The translations under genes were made by a program, and so were the position numbers. From Lachnospiraceae bacterium (GTDB taxonomy: Bacteria; Bacillota; Clostridia; Lachnospirales; Lachnospiraceae), in the NCBI GenBank assembly GCA_024684055.1, contig JAIKXN010000264.1:1-64000 (forward strand): a DNA stretch of 64,000 bases. Direction: 5' to 3'. Every line of letters starts with the position of its first letter. Position 1 is the first letter of the stretch. Shown here piece after piece: positions 48,961-58,481 of the stretch. The notes beneath the pieces are model-generated. The model had not been told where the DNA came from. It saw only the letters and a program-made list of their open reading frames with translations, and made no database searches.

Positions 48961-50316
48961 TTAACCCCCGATTTCTGCCGTAACCGTTTCGTCGTTTAAC
49001 ATTCCGGTTATTCTGACATTAACTTTTTCCCCAGTAATATCCGCCTGATTTTCCGTTTTCTCCATCGCGCAGAAAACGTATTCGGGCGTATGTCCGACAA
49101 AGTATTCCTTTCCGTCGAATATCTTTATCTCCTCGATAATCACATTTGTTTTTTCGCCGATTTTCGATTCCCTGAATTCCTTTGAAAGCTTCTCATCAAG
49201 TTCGAGAAGTTTCGATGCTCTTTCTTTCTTAATGCTGTTGGTAAGCTGTCCGTCCATCCTGTCGGCGATCGTGCCTTTTCTTCTGGAATACGGGAAAATA
49301 TGTGTTTCGAAGAATCTGATCTTTTTAAGATATTCGTAAGTTTCTTCAAACTCTTCTTCGGTTTCTCCCGGGAAGCCGACTATCACATCCGTTGTAAGCG
49401 CACAGTGTTTAAAATACTTTCTCAAAAGAACCGTTTTTTCGAAAAACTTTTCTGTATCGTAATGCCTGTTCATCCTCTTTAAAACCTGATCGCAACCGGA
49501 CTGGAGCGATATGTGAAAATGCGGGCAGAGTTTCTTTATAGTACTGAGTTTACTGACAAAGTCTTCCGTTAAAATCATCGGTTCAAAGGAGCCGATCCTG
49601 ATCCTTTCTATCCCGTCGATTTTCTCTATTTCAGACATCAGTTCGAAAAGATGATCAGCTGGTTCTTTTCCGGTTTTGAAATCCTTTCCGTAGGAAGAAA
49701 TATGAATGCCCGAAAGAACGATTTCCCTGTATCCGTTTTGTGCGATAAGCTTTATCTCTTCGATAATGTTTTCACTTTTTCTCGATCTTACCGCGCCTCT
49801 TGCGTAAGGAATAATGCAGTATGTGCAGTATCTGTCGCAGCCGTCCTGAATTTTGACGAAAACCCTGCATCTTTCGGCGCTTCCGGTTACGGTCATTTCC
49901 TCATATTCGCACTTTTCCACGTCGACAAACGTTTCTCCGCCGAGTTCCTTGTCGTTCGAAGAAGCATCTTTTTCTTCAAAATATTTCTCGAGGATTTCGA
50001 ATATTTCTCTTTTTTTGTTGTTACCGACAAGCAGGTCGATGCTCTCGTCTTTTGCGGCTTCATCGGGATTCGCCTGCACGAAACAGCCCACCGCTACAAC
50101 AACGCTTTCGGGATTTGTTTTTTTGGCCTTATGAAGCATCTGTCTGCTTTTTCTGTCGGCAATATTCGTTACAGAACAGGTATTTACGATATAAACATCC
50201 GCTTTTTGTTCAAAGTCGACAATTTTGTAGCCGTTTTGAGCACATTTTTGTACCATATAATCCGTCTCGTACGAATTCACCTTGCAGCCAAGGTTATGAA
50301 ATGCTATCGTTCTCAT
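48961..50316 (-). CDS. mtaB: tRNA t6A37 methylthiotransferase
   Basis: FHNLGCKVNSYETDYM; DGCDRYCTYCIIPYARGAVRSR radical SAM. Confidence 0.94.
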   Translation of the reverse strand: MRTIAFHNLGCKVNSYETDYMVQKCAQNGYKIVDFEQKADVYIVNTCSVTNIADRKSRQMLHKAKKTNPESVVVAVGCFVQANPDEAAKDESIDLLVGNNKKREIFEILEKYFEEKDASSNDKELGGETFVDVEKCEYEEMTVTGSAERCRVFVKIQDGCDRYCTYCIIPYARGAVRSRKSENIIEEIKLIAQNGYREIVLSGIHISSYGKDFKTGKEPADHLFELMSEIEKIDGIERIRIGSFEPMILTEDFVSKLSTIKKLCPHFHISLQSGCDQVLKRMNRHYDTEKFFEKTVLLRKYFKHCALTTDVIVGFPGETEEEFEETYEYLKKIRFFETHIFPYSRRKGTIADRMDGQLTNSIKKERASKLLELDEKLSKEFRESKIGEKTNVIIEEIKIFDGKEYFVGHTPEYVFCAMEKTENQADITGEKVNVRITGMLNDETVTAEIGG

Positions 50317-50430
50317 CTTTATCTCCGTTATTTTCGGCAGATTTGCAATTGACTTTTTTAATCATATACAATATTATAAACTCGTGAAAAGAAATCACGG
50401 CAATTAACAGCTAAAAGGAGGTTATTCTTT

Positions 50431-50661
50431 ATGAAGACAGTTACAATTTCTTTAAACTCAATCGATAAAGTAAAAGCATTTGTTAATGATATTACTAAAT
50501 TTGATTATGACTTTGATCTGGTTTCAGGCAGATATGTTATCGATGCAAAATCAATTATGGGTATTTTCTCACTTGACTTATCCAAGAACATCGAGCTTAA
50601 CATTCATGCCGAGAACGATTGCGAAGAAGTATTAAAGGTACTTGCTCCTTACATCGTATAA
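50431..50661 (+). CDS. HPr-like/Crh-like small protein
   Basis: 76 aa; HPr fold pattern with AKSIMGIFSLDLSK but no His15 motif; SD AAAGGAGG. Confidence 0.82.
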   Translation: MKTVTISLNSIDKVKAFVNDITKFDYDFDLVSGRYVIDAKSIMGIFSLDLSKNIELNIHAENDCEEVLKVLAPYIV

Positions 50662-50686
50662 TTCTTTAAGTCATTGAATTGAGTTT

Positions 50687-50717
50687 AAAGCAATGCAGTT
50701 TACTGTGTTGCTTTTTT
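50687..50717 (+). terminator. Terminator of HPr-like gene
   Basis: AAAGCAATGCAG-ttta-CTGTGTTGCTTT then TTTCTTTTT. Confidence 0.7.
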
Positions 50718-50795
50718 CTTTTTGTAAAACAATGCAATTTGCTCTGTTGCATTCATGGCAATGCGGCTCACTGTATGTTTTATGCCAAGTCACAT
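50690..50795. repeat. Three diverged hairpin repeats of CAATGC-NNTTNCT-TGTTGC type
   Basis: CAATGC cores at 50691, 50730, 50759 each followed by partially complementary arm. Confidence 0.45.
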
Positions 50796-50815
50796 TGCTT
50801 TTAATTAAAAACATC

Positions 50816-50841
50816 AACGGTATCGCATAAACGATACCGTT
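50816..50841 (-). terminator. Terminator of thiI
   Basis: AACGGTATCG-cataaa-CGATACCGTT perfect 10-bp stem. Confidence 0.75.
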
Positions 50842-50846
50842 AATTT

Positions 50847-52037
50847 TTATATGTCGAGAATCTCTCTCTCTTCTATTGCTTTTTTCATCATCTCATCTAT
50901 GACATCGTCAAGATTATGCTCGTGACGCTCTATAACGGCCGGTACGGGCTTGGTAACCGGATGTTCCGCCACAAATATGGTACAGCAGTCTTCAAAGGGA
51001 AGGACGCTGGTTTCGTACGTATTGATCTTCTCTGCGATATCAACGATATCCTGCTTGTCGAATGCGATAAGCGGTCTGTAAACGGGAAGCGTGCAGACTT
51101 CGTTCGTGCACATTAAAGACTGCATTGTCTGGCTTGCAACCTGACCTATGCTCTCGCCTGTAATAAGTCCCATGCATCCGCTCTCAAGCGCAAGATGTTC
51201 CGCTATTCTCATCATGTATCTTCTCATGATGATCGTGAGTTCGTCGGGCGGACACTTCTGATATATCGCCATCTGAATTTCCGTGAAATTTATGACATGA
51301 AGTCTGATATGTCCCGTGTATACCGAAATAAGCTTTGCGAGATCGACAACCTTTTCTTTTGCTCTTTCCGAAGTATAAGGCGGAGCGTGGAAATAAACGG
51401 CATCAATCTGCACACCGCGCTTTGATATCATATATGCCGCAACAGGCGAATCGAGGCCTCCGGAAAGAAGCGCCATGGCTTTTCCCGCAGTACCCACGGG
51501 CATGCCTCCGGGACCGGGAATGGATTTGGAATAAACATATATTCTCTCTCTTACTTCCACGGTAATAAGAACATCCGGTTTATGAACATCAACTTTAAGA
51601 TTCGGATAGTTCATAAGCAGGACTTCGCCCAATTTGCAATTCATTTCCTGAGAATTGAGCGGATAGTTTTTACGTGCTCTCTTGCAGAGCATTTTAAAAG
51701 TAAAATCCGCTTCGGGATGATTCTCCCTGACATATTCGACAACTCTTTCTTTTAAGTCATCAAAACCGTTATCTTCGAGAACGCATACCGGACAGATGGC
51801 TGTAATGCCGAACACTTTTTTTAGTGCGTCAATAAGCTCGTCCTCATCGTATTCGCTCTTGCTTTCAACATAAATTCTGGATAAATTCTTGTGAACCTTG
51901 AATTCACCGTCAACTTTTTCTACCGCTTCGATAACTCTTCTTACCAAAGCATCTTCAAATATAAATCTGTTTTTTCCTTTAAGGAAAATTTCACCGTATT
52001 TTATCAGATACGTTTTAGCTTTACGCTTATTGTTCAT
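50847..52037 (-). CDS. thiI: tRNA 4-thiouridine sulfurtransferase
   Basis: ALLSGGLDSPVAAYMISKRG PP-loop; THUMP-like N-terminus; SLMCTNEVCTLPVYRPLI. Confidence 0.95.
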   Translation of the reverse strand: MNNKRKAKTYLIKYGEIFLKGKNRFIFEDALVRRVIEAVEKVDGEFKVHKNLSRIYVESKSEYDEDELIDALKKVFGITAICPVCVLEDNGFDDLKERVVEYVRENHPEADFTFKMLCKRARKNYPLNSQEMNCKLGEVLLMNYPNLKVDVHKPDVLITVEVRERIYVYSKSIPGPGGMPVGTAGKAMALLSGGLDSPVAAYMISKRGVQIDAVYFHAPPYTSERAKEKVVDLAKLISVYTGHIRLHVINFTEIQMAIYQKCPPDELTIIMRRYMMRIAEHLALESGCMGLITGESIGQVASQTMQSLMCTNEVCTLPVYRPLIAFDKQDIVDIAEKINTYETSVLPFEDCCTIFVAEHPVTKPVPAVIERHEHNLDDVIDEMMKKAIEEREILDI

Positions 52038-52737
52038 ATTCTATGAAATCCTTTTTCACATCGGTATACTGCAGCTGGCTTATGGGAATCTCAATACCGT
52101 TTTTGGTCAGGAATCTGTATCTCGCAATGTCCTTAACTTCCGACAGATTGATGATGTAAGATCTGTGGCATCGTATGAATCGTTTTGCAGGAACCTGTTT
52201 TTCCATATCCGAGAACTTGGAATGAACGGATATGGTTTCGTTCTTTGTGACTACATGCGTGTCTCTTCCCATACTTTCAAGATAGATGATGTCATCGAGA
52301 TTCACTTTATAAAATCTGTCTGCCACCTGGAAAGACAAATAATCTTTTTTCTTTTTGCCGATATTTGCATAGGCCTCAAGCAAAGCCTCTCTGAGCTTAT
52401 CCATCTGTACGGGCTTTTGCAGGTATCTTAATGCATTGACTCTGTATCCGTCCAGTGCGAATTCGGCTGTTGATGAGATGAAAACTATCGGCATCTTGTC
52501 TCCGAGTCTTCTGATCTCTTCCGCTGCTTCGATTCCGTTCATCCCAACTGCAAGAATGTCGGAAAGGAGCAGATCGTATTCTGAATTTTCGTCCATGACA
52601 CCGTTTATCATGGTGAACATGTCTTCAAATGTTGTAATTTCGTATTCGATTTTTTCCTCATCAAGAATCTGTTCAGTCAGAGCCTTGTTTATTAAAAGCG
52701 ACGTCATTTCGTCATCACAGATAGCGATCCTAAACAT
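52027..52737 (-). CDS. LytTR-family response regulator
   Basis: IAICDDE...LLLSDILAVGMNGIEAA receiver; IIYLESMGRDTHVVTKNETISVHSKFSDMEKQVPAKRFIRCHRSYIINLSEV LytTR. Confidence 0.93.
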   Translation of the reverse strand: MFRIAICDDEMTSLLINKALTEQILDEEKIEYEITTFEDMFTMINGVMDENSEYDLLLSDILAVGMNGIEAAEEIRRLGDKMPIVFISSTAEFALDGYRVNALRYLQKPVQMDKLREALLEAYANIGKKKKDYLSFQVADRFYKVNLDDIIYLESMGRDTHVVTKNETISVHSKFSDMEKQVPAKRFIRCHRSYIINLSEVKDIARYRFLTKNGIEIPISQLQYTDVKKDFIEYEQ

Positions 52738-52772
52738 GGTATCCCCCTTTTAGTTGTCTTTCACACCCTTGA

Positions 52773-52801
52773 ATTATACTAAAAAAACCATTTTTTGACA
52801 A
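52773..52801 (-). promoter_or_regulatory. Sigma-A type promoter for LytTR regulator-thiI
   Basis: Minus strand TTGTCA-17-TATAAT. Confidence 0.65.
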
Positions 52802-52803
52802 GA

Positions 52804-52845
52804 CGGGGACAAGCATAAAAGCACTTGCAAAAATATGCATCCCCG
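52804..52845 (-). terminator. Stem-loop between histidine kinase and LytTR gene, probable terminator/attenuator
   Basis: CGGGGA-(t)-GCATA...TATGC-(ttg)-TCCCCG on minus strand. Confidence 0.5.
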
Positions 52846-52860
52846 CCCCAAAAAACGGTT

Positions 52861-54990
52861 TTAATTTCCGGCTTTGTTGGCCTCTATTATCGACTTTGTG
52901 ATCGTACTTATCAGATCCTTGTATTCGTTTAAGAAATCATTGTGATTCTGCTTGATGAAACCGGCATCTTTGCTCTTTCCCGCAAGTTCAAGCTTGTATG
53001 CTTTTTCCGCCAGTTCTCCGGCACCGATATTCCTGCAGGCGCCCTTTATTGAATGAGCGATAACCTCGTAGTTGTCCCAGTCTTCCTCGTCATAATAATT
53101 CTCGAGTCCGGAAGAAAGGTTCGAGGATGAGAATGTCTGAAGGATCCTGATGTAGACATTTCTGTTTCCGCCGCAGTTCCTGATACCCGTTTCGACATCG
53201 ACGTTCTTAAGCGAGAAAAGCATATCCTCTTCACGCTGCTCTTTGGTCATGACAACGTCTTTCTGCATCGACTTCATTTCCTCGCCGTCAACCACACGGA
53301 TCTGCTTTTCGAGAGGGAGCCATCTCTTCAGAATATCATTGAGCTGATTGACATGGATGGGTTTTGAAAGATAATCGTTCATGCCCGCATCCTTAAACTG
53401 TTTTTCAACACCCTTGATGGCATTCGCCGTGAGTGCGACAATGGGGATTTCTCTGGCATACTGCGTATCGAGAGCCCTTATCTTTTCCGTGGTCTCGACA
53501 CCGTCCATATAAGGCATCATGTGGTCCATGAAAATGATGTCGTATGTGATGATATGCTCCTCGATCCTGTTAACTGCTTCGGCACCGTTGTCGATCATGG
53601 TCGCTTCAAAGCCGAATCTCTTCATGATCTCGAAAGCAACATGAAGGTTGACTTTGTTATCGTCGACGATCATTACCCTGGCATTGGGTGCCTTGAAGGA
53701 AATCTTGAATTCATCATTCTGTCTTACGACGACGTTATGATCGTTCTTGTAGTTCGAAGGACGTCTGTCCTTAACTTTCTGGGGAAGAGTGAAACTGAAC
53801 GTCGAACCGTAATCTGGAATACTGTTCGCCCAGATTCCGCCGCCCATGAGTTCAAGAAGGTTTTTGGAAATCGCAAGACCTAGGCCGGTACCTTCGACGT
53901 TTCTGTTCTTTCTTGTATCTATCTGACCGAAAGCCTTGAAAAGCTTGCCCATGTTTTCGTCGGAAATACCGATACCGGTATCCCTTACTTCCACTTCCAT
54001 TACACCCTTGTCCTCGCCCTGGGGAACCCATACAATCTTAAGTGTAATGCTGCCTTTATGGGTAAAGTTTACGGCGTTGTTTAAAAGGTTGATGAGGATC
54101 TGTCTTATACGAAGTTCGTCACCGATAAGGATCCTCGGTATATTGGGATTGATATCCGTAACAAGCTTTACGGATTTGCCCTTCAGTCTGAATTCGATGA
54201 TACTTAAAACATCATGGATAAGCGAATTGAAATGATATTCATCCTCGTTTATTTCCATCTTTCCGGAATCGATTTTTGAAAAGTCCAGGATCTCGTTGAT
54301 GATCGAAAGAAGACTTTCGCTGGACTTCTGGATCGTTTCGATGTATTCGCTTTCCTCCACACCGAGATTTCTTTCGGAAAGAAGCTGTGCCATACCGCAG
54401 ATGGCATTCATGGGAGTTCTGATTTCGTGTGACATGTTCGCAAGGAAGTTTCCTTTTGCCTCAAGTGCATTCTGCGCTTCCTCGTTCTTTTCCTCCATCT
54501 TCTGCTTGTAATTGTTAATGCCGTTCGTCATGAAGATTAAGGTAACCATTCCGAATGCATACAGGATCATGTAGATGTAATAAAGCTGCGAAGGACAGAC
54601 TTTATCGATCGTATCCATCTGGAATACCGCCATCAGGATTATTATTATGGCGGATACTATCGAATACTCTATCATCAGCTTGCTGTTCGAATGCAGGGCT
54701 ATCATTAAGGCACCCGCAAAATAAACCATGATGAGCATTCCGAGCGTCTGAATCTTCCACGACATCAGGTAACTCGCCAGAAGCATCGAAATGTAGAAAA
54801 TCCGGACTATTATCGTTTCGTTTTTCAGAAGTCTGAAGAAAAGGATAGTCAGAAGCATCGGTATGAAACCGAGTGCAACAAACAGTGTGTCTTCAATTCC
54901 GAAGTGACCGTATGCATATACGACATGCAGGATCACGACGCAGAAATATTCGATTAAACTTAATACTATCGTTGTCGAAAACGTTAACAT
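52861..54990 (-). CDS. Hybrid histidine kinase (TM sensor-HisKA-HATPase-REC-Hpt)
   Basis: FLANMSHEIRTPMNAICGMAQLL; GTGLGLAISKNLLELMGG; MIVDDNKVNLHVAFE...FMDHMMPYMDGVE; IAHSIKGACRNIGA. Confidence 0.94.
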   Translation of the reverse strand: MLTFSTTIVLSLIEYFCVVILHVVYAYGHFGIEDTLFVALGFIPMLLTILFFRLLKNETIIVRIFYISMLLASYLMSWKIQTLGMLIMVYFAGALMIALHSNSKLMIEYSIVSAIIIILMAVFQMDTIDKVCPSQLYYIYMILYAFGMVTLIFMTNGINNYKQKMEEKNEEAQNALEAKGNFLANMSHEIRTPMNAICGMAQLLSERNLGVEESEYIETIQKSSESLLSIINEILDFSKIDSGKMEINEDEYHFNSLIHDVLSIIEFRLKGKSVKLVTDINPNIPRILIGDELRIRQILINLLNNAVNFTHKGSITLKIVWVPQGEDKGVMEVEVRDTGIGISDENMGKLFKAFGQIDTRKNRNVEGTGLGLAISKNLLELMGGGIWANSIPDYGSTFSFTLPQKVKDRRPSNYKNDHNVVVRQNDEFKISFKAPNARVMIVDDNKVNLHVAFEIMKRFGFEATMIDNGAEAVNRIEEHIITYDIIFMDHMMPYMDGVETTEKIRALDTQYAREIPIVALTANAIKGVEKQFKDAGMNDYLSKPIHVNQLNDILKRWLPLEKQIRVVDGEEMKSMQKDVVMTKEQREEDMLFSLKNVDVETGIRNCGGNRNVYIRILQTFSSSNLSSGLENYYDEEDWDNYEVIAHSIKGACRNIGAGELAEKAYKLELAGKSKDAGFIKQNHNDFLNEYKDLISTITKSIIEANKAGN

Positions 54991-55001
54991 ATTTACCCCT
55001 G

Positions 55002-56156
55002 TTATCTTCTGACGTATTTTCTGAGTATCTCAATATTCTCGTTAAATGCCCTTGCGGCATAATCTATTTCTTCTTCGGTTGTCAGAACCGAAAGACTGAA
55101 TCTTATCGTTGAATCAAGAAGTTCCTTCTCCACCCCGATTGCCTTTAATGTTGCCGATACCGTATTTCTGTTTGATGCGCATGCGCTGCCCGAAGAAACA
55201 TAAATGCCTTTTTCCTCAAGCGAATGAAGGAGCACTTCCGCTCTTACTCCGCGTACGGAAACGCTTAAAATATGGGGTGCGCTGTTCTCTTCTTCAGCAC
55301 CGTTTATCACGATTTTTTCGGTAACGGAAATCTTTTCGGCAAGTCTTTTTCTGAGAGTTCTCATCCTCTGAGTGTTTTCGTCAAAATCCGCAAAAACCTT
55401 CTCAATGGCAGCACCCATTCCCATTATGCCGCATACATTTTCCGTTCCGCTTCTTCTGCCTTTCTGCTGTCCGCCGCCGAATATAACGGGTTTGATCTTA
55501 ATCTTGTAAGATGCATAAAGGAATCCCACACCCTTCGGGCCGTGAATCTTGTGGGAGCTTACGCTCAGAAGATCTATTCCCATCTGTTTAGGCAGAATTT
55601 TAATCTTTCCGTATCCCTGAACCGCATCAACATGAAAAAGCGTCGAGGGATTCTTTTTCTTAACGATCTTTGATATTTCCTCAAGAGGTTCAACACATCC
55701 TATTTCGTTGTTAACAGCCATGACCGAAACCAGGATCGTATCTTCGCGGACTGCTTCTTCAAGCTCCTTTAAATCGACAATCCCTCTCGAATCGGTCGAA
55801 AGATATGTGATCTCAAAACCTTCTTCCCTGAGGAATTCCGCCGTTTCAAGAACAGCCTCGTGTTCTATCTTCGTTGTGATGATATGTTTTCCGCTTCGTC
55901 TGTACGCTCTCGCAACACCGATCAAAGCCATGTTATCCGATTCCGTTCCGCCGGAAGTATATATGATCTCGCTCTCATCGCATTTAAGAGTCGATGCGAT
56001 GATTTTTGTAGTTTCTCTTATTTTTTTCTCTGCTTCGAATCCCTTGTTGTGCATGCTCGAAGGGTTTCCGTAGAATTCTCTCATTTCGGATTCAACGGCA
56101 CTTATTACTTCTTCAAAACATTTTGTCGTTGCCGAATTATCAAGATAAGCTTCCAT
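55002..56156 (-). CDS. Cysteine desulfurase (NifS/IscS family)
   Basis: AYLDNSATTKCFEEV; SSHKIHGPKGVGFLY; YVSSGSACASNRN. Confidence 0.94.
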   Translation of the reverse strand: MEAYLDNSATTKCFEEVISAVESEMREFYGNPSSMHNKGFEAEKKIRETTKIIASTLKCDESEIIYTSGGTESDNMALIGVARAYRRSGKHIITTKIEHEAVLETAEFLREEGFEITYLSTDSRGIVDLKELEEAVREDTILVSVMAVNNEIGCVEPLEEISKIVKKKNPSTLFHVDAVQGYGKIKILPKQMGIDLLSVSSHKIHGPKGVGFLYASYKIKIKPVIFGGGQQKGRRSGTENVCGIMGMGAAIEKVFADFDENTQRMRTLRKRLAEKISVTEKIVINGAEEENSAPHILSVSVRGVRAEVLLHSLEEKGIYVSSGSACASNRNTVSATLKAIGVEKELLDSTIRFSLSVLTTEEEIDYAARAFNENIEILRKYVRR

Positions 56157-56173
56157 TTTTATTTCCCGTACCT

Positions 56174-56923
56174 TTATTTCTTTAATATTTCAAGACAAAG
56201 AGAAATCCACGCGAGAACAGTCATTCCCGCAGTCTCCGTTCTTAAGATCCTTCTTCCCAGAGTGATCGGCGTAAAACCGTTTTCAAATGCGTATTTGACT
56301 TCTTCTTCGTCAAAACCGCCTTCGCTTCCGATAAAGATCGCAATGTCTTTTCCGCCTTCAAGATCAGCGAATATGTTTTTCGTGCTTTCGGCATCCTCGC
56401 AGAGCTCATACGGAATCAGTTTTATATCCGCTTTTTTAGCATCTTCGACAGCTTCTTTAAAACTTTTTACCTGTCCGATAAACGGTACAATTGCTCTTTT
56501 GCTCTGTTTGCCTGCCGCCTCGGCAATGCTCTGCCATCTTGCGATTTTGCTCTTTGCTTTTTTATCATCCAGTTTGACAACGCAGCGTTTCGACGAAACG
56601 GGAATGATCTCGCTTACACCGAGTTCCACGCATTTCTGAATGATGAATTCCATCTTGTCGCCCTTGGGCAGACACTGATAAAGATATACTTTCGAAGGCA
56701 GTTCCACATTCGCTTTTTTGACAAAAATGACTTTGCAGACAACCCTGTCTTCTTCAAACTTTTCTATTAAGCAGCGGTAATCGTTTTCGTCCTCGCCGTT
56801 ACCCACGGAGATTTCCTCTCCCTCGCGAAGCCTCAGTACATTTTTAATATGATTGAAATCGCTGCCCTCGATTATGACGGTCTGTTCGCCTATATTCTTT
56901 TTATCCGTAAAAAAATGATACAT
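56174..56923 (-). CDS. rsmE: 16S rRNA m3U1498 methyltransferase
   Basis: HIKNVLRLREGEEI; AIFIGSEGGFDEEEV; LGRRILRTETAGMTVLAWI. Confidence 0.94.
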   Translation of the reverse strand: MYHFFTDKKNIGEQTVIIEGSDFNHIKNVLRLREGEEISVGNGEDENDYRCLIEKFEEDRVVCKVIFVKKANVELPSKVYLYQCLPKGDKMEFIIQKCVELGVSEIIPVSSKRCVVKLDDKKAKSKIARWQSIAEAAGKQSKRAIVPFIGQVKSFKEAVEDAKKADIKLIPYELCEDAESTKNIFADLEGGKDIAIFIGSEGGFDEEEVKYAFENGFTPITLGRRILRTETAGMTVLAWISLCLEILKK

Positions 56924-56942
56924 CTTTTATACCGAATCCGAT

Positions 56943-57902
56943 TTAATTCTTTCTTGCAGTAATCGAAACCCATTCGCCCTGTCTTGTGACTTCGAGTACT
57001 TCAAGTCCTTCTCTTTTCATAACATCAAGCATGAAGTCTTCCTTTTCGTCAATGATGCCTGAAGTAATATAAATTCCTCTGGGCTTTAACTGACTCTTTA
57101 TGACAGGTGTTAAAATGTCGAGAACATTGTGTAAAATATTGGCCGCAACGATGTCATATTTTTCATACCCGGCCCAGTCCTGAACGGATTTGTCATCAAT
57201 GATGTTTCCGATTATCATTTCAAAATCATCTTTGGAAATTCCGTTGTTTTCAAGGTTCTCTTCGGTCGCATCAAGCGCGCAGGGATCGAGGTCCGTTCCC
57301 TTGGCATGTTTTGCACCGTACATTAAAGCAACGATACCGAGAATTCCGCTTCCGCATCCGACATCAAGAATTTCCGTTTCGGGTGTTACATACTTCTTTA
57401 TCTGTCTTATGCAAAGCTGAGTGGTTTCATGCGCACCGGTACCGAATGCGGTTCCCGGATCTATATGAAGAATTTTTCCTTTATGACCTTTGTTTTCGAT
57501 CTCTTCCCATGAAGGGATTATAAGAAGATCGTCAACATAGAACTGATGAAAATATTTTTTCCAGTTGTTTATCCAATCGATATCTTCAGTTTCGGAAACC
57601 ATTACGCTGCCCTCGCCGATATCGGTGAAAGCAGATATTTCCTCAAGTTCCGCCTTAACGTTTTCAACTGTCGAATCTATATCCACACCTTCTACGTCTT
57701 CAACGAAAAAGTTAAGATATGCAATGCCGTCATTCTCTTCACTGATGGGCGGGATATCCACAAACATCTGCTCTTTTTCAAGCGGCGTCAAAGGAATCTT
57801 GTCTTCGATCTGCGCTCCTTCAAGGCCGATATCCTCCATGTAGCAGATAATTATGTCTTCAGCTTCCGTTATGGTTTTTATTGTGATTTTATGCCATTTC
57901 AT
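56943..57902 (-). CDS. prmA: Ribosomal protein L11 methyltransferase
   Basis: DPGTAFGTGAHETTQLC; ILDVGCGSGILGIVALMYGAK; AANIL. Confidence 0.94.
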   Translation of the reverse strand: MKWHKITIKTITEAEDIIICYMEDIGLEGAQIEDKIPLTPLEKEQMFVDIPPISEENDGIAYLNFFVEDVEGVDIDSTVENVKAELEEISAFTDIGEGSVMVSETEDIDWINNWKKYFHQFYVDDLLIIPSWEEIENKGHKGKILHIDPGTAFGTGAHETTQLCIRQIKKYVTPETEILDVGCGSGILGIVALMYGAKHAKGTDLDPCALDATEENLENNGISKDDFEMIIGNIIDDKSVQDWAGYEKYDIVAANILHNVLDILTPVIKSQLKPRGIYITSGIIDEKEDFMLDVMKREGLEVLEVTRQGEWVSITARKN

Positions 57903-57941
57903 AGTCTTAATAACCGTTTGACGGTTTCTCCTTATATTTCT

Positions 57942-58481
57942 TTATTCCCTGTCTTCAAGGTCGATCTTAAGCGTTTCAAGGTAAGGTACGAGCACGTCGT
58001 CGTCCCGCGGGATTATATATGCGGGATTGAGTTCGTCATGTCTGAAACTTTTCCTTCCGCCTTCTTTGGCTCTTTCCCAGAAAAGTTTTAAATACTCAAA
58101 CGGAAGGTAATAAAGTTCGTCTATGGACGTGTAATAGATCAAAAAGAATGCAATTCCGCCCTGCTTTTCGAAATCTTCCATGAACTTGTACTGATGCTCG
58201 TGAATATTCTGAAGTGCGAACGTCTCGCTTGCGCTTTCTTTCGCATCAAAACATACGGGAACATTCTGCACCACACCTATGTAATCGACGGTACTCTTCT
58301 GGTCGAAATAAGCAAGCGTGATATGGCGGCTCTTCTGATCTATTTCTATGGGTGTGATTGGCGTGGGAATTTTCTGGATCAGGGCAAGTCCCTCATCCCT
58401 GTATTTTTCGTTTGTACGGTTGATCATTTCCTCTAAAGCGGAACCTCTTAAACCTCGCGATTTCCAAGTAGCCATAATCAA
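57942..58481 (-). CDS. recU: RecU-type Holliday junction resolvase
   Basis: RGSALEEMINRTNEKYRDEGLALIQKIPTPI; VDYIGVVQNVPVCFDAKES; YLPFEYLKLFWERAKEGGRKSF. Confidence 0.88.
   Translation of the reverse strand: MIMATWKSRGLRGSALEEMINRTNEKYRDEGLALIQKIPTPITPIEIDQKSRHITLAYFDQKSTVDYIGVVQNVPVCFDAKESASETFALQNIHEHQYKFMEDFEKQGGIAFFLIYYTSIDELYYLPFEYLKLFWERAKEGGRKSFRHDELNPAYIIPRDDDVLVPYLETLKIDLEDRE

Noticed and set aside
49651-50352. 233-aa plus-strand ORF antisense to mtaB
   Set aside because: Shadow of MtaB coding sequence; no independent support
55860-56639. 259-aa plus-strand ORF spanning nifS/rsmE
   Set aside because: Runs antisense across two confirmed genes; shadow ORF
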